Positions 61,887-64,000 of a stretch of DNA of 64,000 nucleotides are shown here, in pieces (positions within the stretch are counted from its first letter, which is position 1; every line of letters starts with the position of its first letter). The stretch spans positions 310,001-374,000 of the forward strand of contig NZ_CP007509.1 of the NCBI RefSeq assembly GCF_000661915.1. Direction: 5' to 3'. Below the pieces are notes generated by a model. It made no database searches. It saw nothing but the letters and a program-made list of their open reading frames with translations, and was not told the DNA's origin. The DNA is from Stutzerimonas decontaminans. Lineage in GTDB: Bacteria; Pseudomonadota; Gammaproteobacteria; Pseudomonadales; Pseudomonadaceae. Position numbers and translations under genes: made by a program.

Positions 61887-62777
61887 TCAGCCGGCGCTTT
61901 TACGCATGATGCGCCAGGCGTCCAGGCTGTACACCGCAAGCCCCGCCCAGATGCAGAAGAAGGCCAGCTGACGGTCGACCGGAAAGGGTTCGCCGAACAG
62001 CTGTACGGCGAGGATCAGCAGCAGCGTCGGCGTCAGGTACTGCAGGAAGCCCAGGGTCGAATACGGCAGGTGGCGCGCGGCGGCGTTGAAGCCGAGCAGT
62101 GGAATCAGCGTCACCGGCCCGGCGGCCATCAGCCAGAGCGCATCGCTGCTGGTCCAGAATGCCGGTTCGGTGCTGGTGCCGCTGCTGAACCAGAACAGCC
62201 AGACCAGCGCTACCGGCAACAACATCCAGGTCTCCACCACCAGCCCGGGTAACGCGGCGACCGGCGCCAGCTTGCGCAGCAGGCCGTAGCTGCCGAAGCT
62301 CAGCGCCAGCACGATGGAAATCCATGGGAATTCACCGAGCATCAGCAGCTGCAGGCTGACGCCGACAGTGGCCATCGCCACCGCCAGCCACTGCAGCGGG
62401 CGCAGCCGCTCGCGCAGCACGAGCATGCCGAGCAGCACGTTGACCAGCGGATTGATGTAGTAGCCCAGGCTCGCCTCGACCATCCGATCGTGGTTCACCG
62501 CCCAGACGTAGATCAGCCAGTTGGCGGCGATCAGCACGCTGGAGATGCCGAGCACGCCGAGGCGACGCGGGTGTGCCAGCAGTTCGCGCCACCAGCCTGG
62601 ATGGCGCCAGACCAGCAGCACCAGCGAGCCAAACACGGCCGACCAGATCACCCGCTGGGTGACGATCTCGAGCGCGCCGTATTGTTCGAGTGCCTTGAAG
62701 TAGAGCGGGAACATGCCCCAGATGCTGAAGGTGGCCAGCCCCAGCAGATAACCCTTGCGCAGATTGGCGGTAGCCAT
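61887..62777 (-). CDS. rarD: RarD, EamA-family transporter
   Basis: 296 residues from ATG 62777, with GAAGGA upstream, the length of E. coli RarD. Ten membrane helices in two EamA repeats, with MFPLYFKAL near the start (typical RarD) and YSTLGFLQYLTPTLLL in the second repeat. RarD proteins belong to the drug/metabolite transporter superfamily and were linked to chloramphenicol sensitivity; their natural substrate is unknown. It converges on the ACT-domain gene. Confidence 0.9.
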   Translation of the reverse strand: MATANLRKGYLLGLATFSIWGMFPLYFKALEQYGALEIVTQRVIWSAVFGSLVLLVWRHPGWWRELLAHPRRLGVLGISSVLIAANWLIYVWAVNHDRMVEASLGYYINPLVNVLLGMLVLRERLRPLQWLAVAMATVGVSLQLLMLGEFPWISIVLALSFGSYGLLRKLAPVAALPGLVVETWMLLPVALVWLFWFSSGTSTEPAFWTSSDALWLMAAGPVTLIPLLGFNAAARHLPYSTLGFLQYLTPTLLLILAVQLFGEPFPVDRQLAFFCIWAGLAVYSLDAWRIMRKSAG

Positions 62778-62979
62778 GACGTCCTTCGACGAGCAGCGGA
62801 GAGCCGGCCATTTTGCGCCTTTGCCCACAGGAGAGAAAGGTTAGTCAGCTAACGTAGATGCTCGGTGCGACCGGCTGCGTGCGCCGGGCTAAAGAGGGGA
62901 ACGCGTGTCGCCTCGTTCCGTCTGATCTGCATACTGATCGAAACGGCATCGCGCCCGTCAGGGCGTGCGGAGGGTCGCA

Positions 62980-63747
62980 ATGCGCTTGCAGAATCAGGTG
63001 GCTCTGGTCACCGGCAGCACCCAGGGCATCGGCCGCGGCATCGCCGTGCGCCTGGCCGAGGAGGGCGCCGATATCGTCATCAACGGCCGCCAGGACGACG
63101 AGCAGGCCCGCGAGAGCCTCGAACAGGTACGCGCCCTGGGCCGGCGGGTGTGCTTCATCGCCGCCGATGTCGGTGACGTCGAGCAGTGCCAGCGGTTGGT
63201 GCGCGAAGGCATCGAACAGATGGGGCGGCTGGATATCCTGGTCAACAACGCCGGTGTGCAGCGGCACGCCGCATTCCTCGACGCGCAGGCGGATGATTAC
63301 GATCAGGTGCTGAACGTCAACCTGCGTGGGCCGTTCTTTCTCGCCCAGGCATTTGCCAGTCATCTGCGCGAGCAGGGCCGTGGCGGGCGCATCATCAACA
63401 ACAGCTCGGTGCACGAAGAGCTGCCGCACCCCAACTTCACCGCCTACTGCGCGAGCAAGGGCGGGCTGAAGATGCTGATGCGCAATATCGCCATCGAGCT
63501 GGCGCCGCTGGGCATCACGGTGAACAACGTGGCGCCGGGCGCGGTGGAAACGCCGATCAATCGCGAGCTGATGAACCAGCCGGAAAAGCTTGCCAGCCTG
63601 TTGCAGAACATTCCCGCCGGCCGTCTCGGCCGCCCGCACGATGTCGCCGGCGTCGTCGCCTTTCTGGCTTCGCCAGATGCCGAGTACATCACCGGGACGA
63701 CCCTGGTGGTCGACGGCGGCCTGCTATGGAATTACAGCGAACAATGA
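62980..63747 (+). CDS. Glucose 1-dehydrogenase-like short-chain dehydrogenase
   Basis: 255 residues from ATG 62980, preceded by GGAGGG. NAD(P)-binding VTGSTQGIGRGIA near residue 12, NNAG at about 86-89, catalytic Ser in NNSSVHEE and Tyr-x3-Lys in YCASKGG; the pattern SSVHEELPHPNFTAY is typical of glucose 1-dehydrogenases. The gene overlaps the trehalase gene by 4 bases, so oxidation of glucose released from trehalose is a plausible job. Confidence 0.87.
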   Translation: MRLQNQVALVTGSTQGIGRGIAVRLAEEGADIVINGRQDDEQARESLEQVRALGRRVCFIAADVGDVEQCQRLVREGIEQMGRLDILVNNAGVQRHAAFLDAQADDYDQVLNVNLRGPFFLAQAFASHLREQGRGGRIINNSSVHEELPHPNFTAYCASKGGLKMLMRNIAIELAPLGITVNNVAPGAVETPINRELMNQPEKLASLLQNIPAGRLGRPHDVAGVVAFLASPDAEYITGTTLVVDGGLLWNYSEQ

Positions 63748-64000
63748 CCGATATCCCGCCGTGCCAGCCGTTCGCCTACGATGTCAGCGCCATCTCGCTG
63801 GCCGATACGCTCACCCCCGCCGAGCGCTATCAGGAACTGTTCGTCGCCGTGCAGATGCAACGCATCTTTCCCGACAGCAAAACCTTCGTCGACTGCGCGC
63901 CTCTGCAGCATCCCGAAGCCATCCTGGCGGACTATCGAGGGCGTTGCGACGAGCCGGGCTTCGACCTCGCCGCGTTCGTTCGCGAGCATTTCAGCCTGTA
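63744..64000 (+). CDS. Trehalase, N-terminal part (cut by the right edge)
   Basis: The frame from ATG 63744 stays open to base 64000 (85 codons). The text YQELFVAVQMQRIFPDSKTFVDC is the start of the GH37 trehalase fold: LFVAVQMQRIFPDSKTFVD matches the first family signature. No signal peptide is seen, which suggests a TreF-like cytoplasmic form, although only the first part is visible. The ATG overlaps the SDR stop. Confidence 0.85.
   Translation, partial: MTDIPPCQPFAYDVSAISLADTLTPAERYQELFVAVQMQRIFPDSKTFVDCAPLQHPEAILADYRGRCDEPGFDLAAFVREHFSL

Overview
The window looks like a chromosomal segment of a gamma-proteobacterium close to Pseudomonas, most likely the Pseudomonas stutzeri (Stutzerimonas) group. 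The DNA is GC-rich, genes are tightly packed with AGGAG-type ribosome sites, and several blocks repeat the gene order I recall from P. aeruginosa: chpABC-rsmE-bioA, yceI-mexAB-oprM-rhlE-metF-ahcY, metK-regulator-tktA-epd-pgk-(two small genes)-fba, and exonuclease-CBS/nucleotidyltransferase-symporter-DUF4212. No rRNA or tRNA gene, CRISPR array, phage or insertion sequence was recognised. The genus is an inference from synteny and repeat type, not from a database match.

Layout. 1-7.8 kb: end of the Chp chemosensory operon for type IV pili (chpA is cut by the left edge; chpB and chpC overlap it in series). 7.8-10 kb: rsmE and bioA on the minus strand. 10-17.3 kb: cytochrome b561 and YceI, then a complete RND tripartite efflux operon (mexA-mexB-oprM type) behind a promoter that carries a TtgR-like operator. 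17.4-21.9 kb: RhlE-type helicase, metF and ahcY, the last behind an SAH riboswitch. 22-28.9 kb: small exported proteins, a cytochrome c' type lipoprotein, LigB with a signal peptide, a ferric-reductase-like flavocytochrome, and a YadGH-type ABC exporter. 29-31.3 kb: metK with an ArsR-methyltransferase (SahR-like) regulator. 31.3-34 kb: an Fe(II)/2-oxoglutarate amino-acid hydroxylase-like gene overlapping a LysE exporter, divergent from a LysR regulator. 34-40.4 kb: central carbon genes tktA, epd, pgk and fba with two small lipoproteins between pgk and fba. 40.4-48 kb: single-domain response regulator, methyltransferase, DUF3509, hemerythrin, globin-PAS-GGDEF-EAL protein, two small lipoproteins, a YhiN-type flavoprotein and a solute-binding protein. 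48-52.5 kb: YccS, DbpA and a retropepsin-like exported protein. 52.5-58.8 kb: an AT-rich spacer, then DUF4212 with a Na+/solute symporter, facing an exonuclease and a cNMP/CBS/nucleotidyltransferase protein. 58.9-64 kb: glcB, a GcvR-like ACT protein, rarD, a glucose-dehydrogenase-like SDR, and the start of a trehalase gene.

Functional themes. Two SAM-cycle genes in the window are each linked to a sensor of a type known to read S-adenosylhomocysteine: a riboswitch for ahcY and a SahR-like protein with a 36-bp palindrome for metK. Acetate/C2 metabolism is represented by the ActP-like symporter module and malate synthase G. O2/NO/c-di-GMP sensing is represented by hemerythrin next to the globin-coupled cyclase/phosphodiesterase. 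The hydroxylase-LysE-LysR trio and the secretion-tagged DNA ligase are the least understood units.
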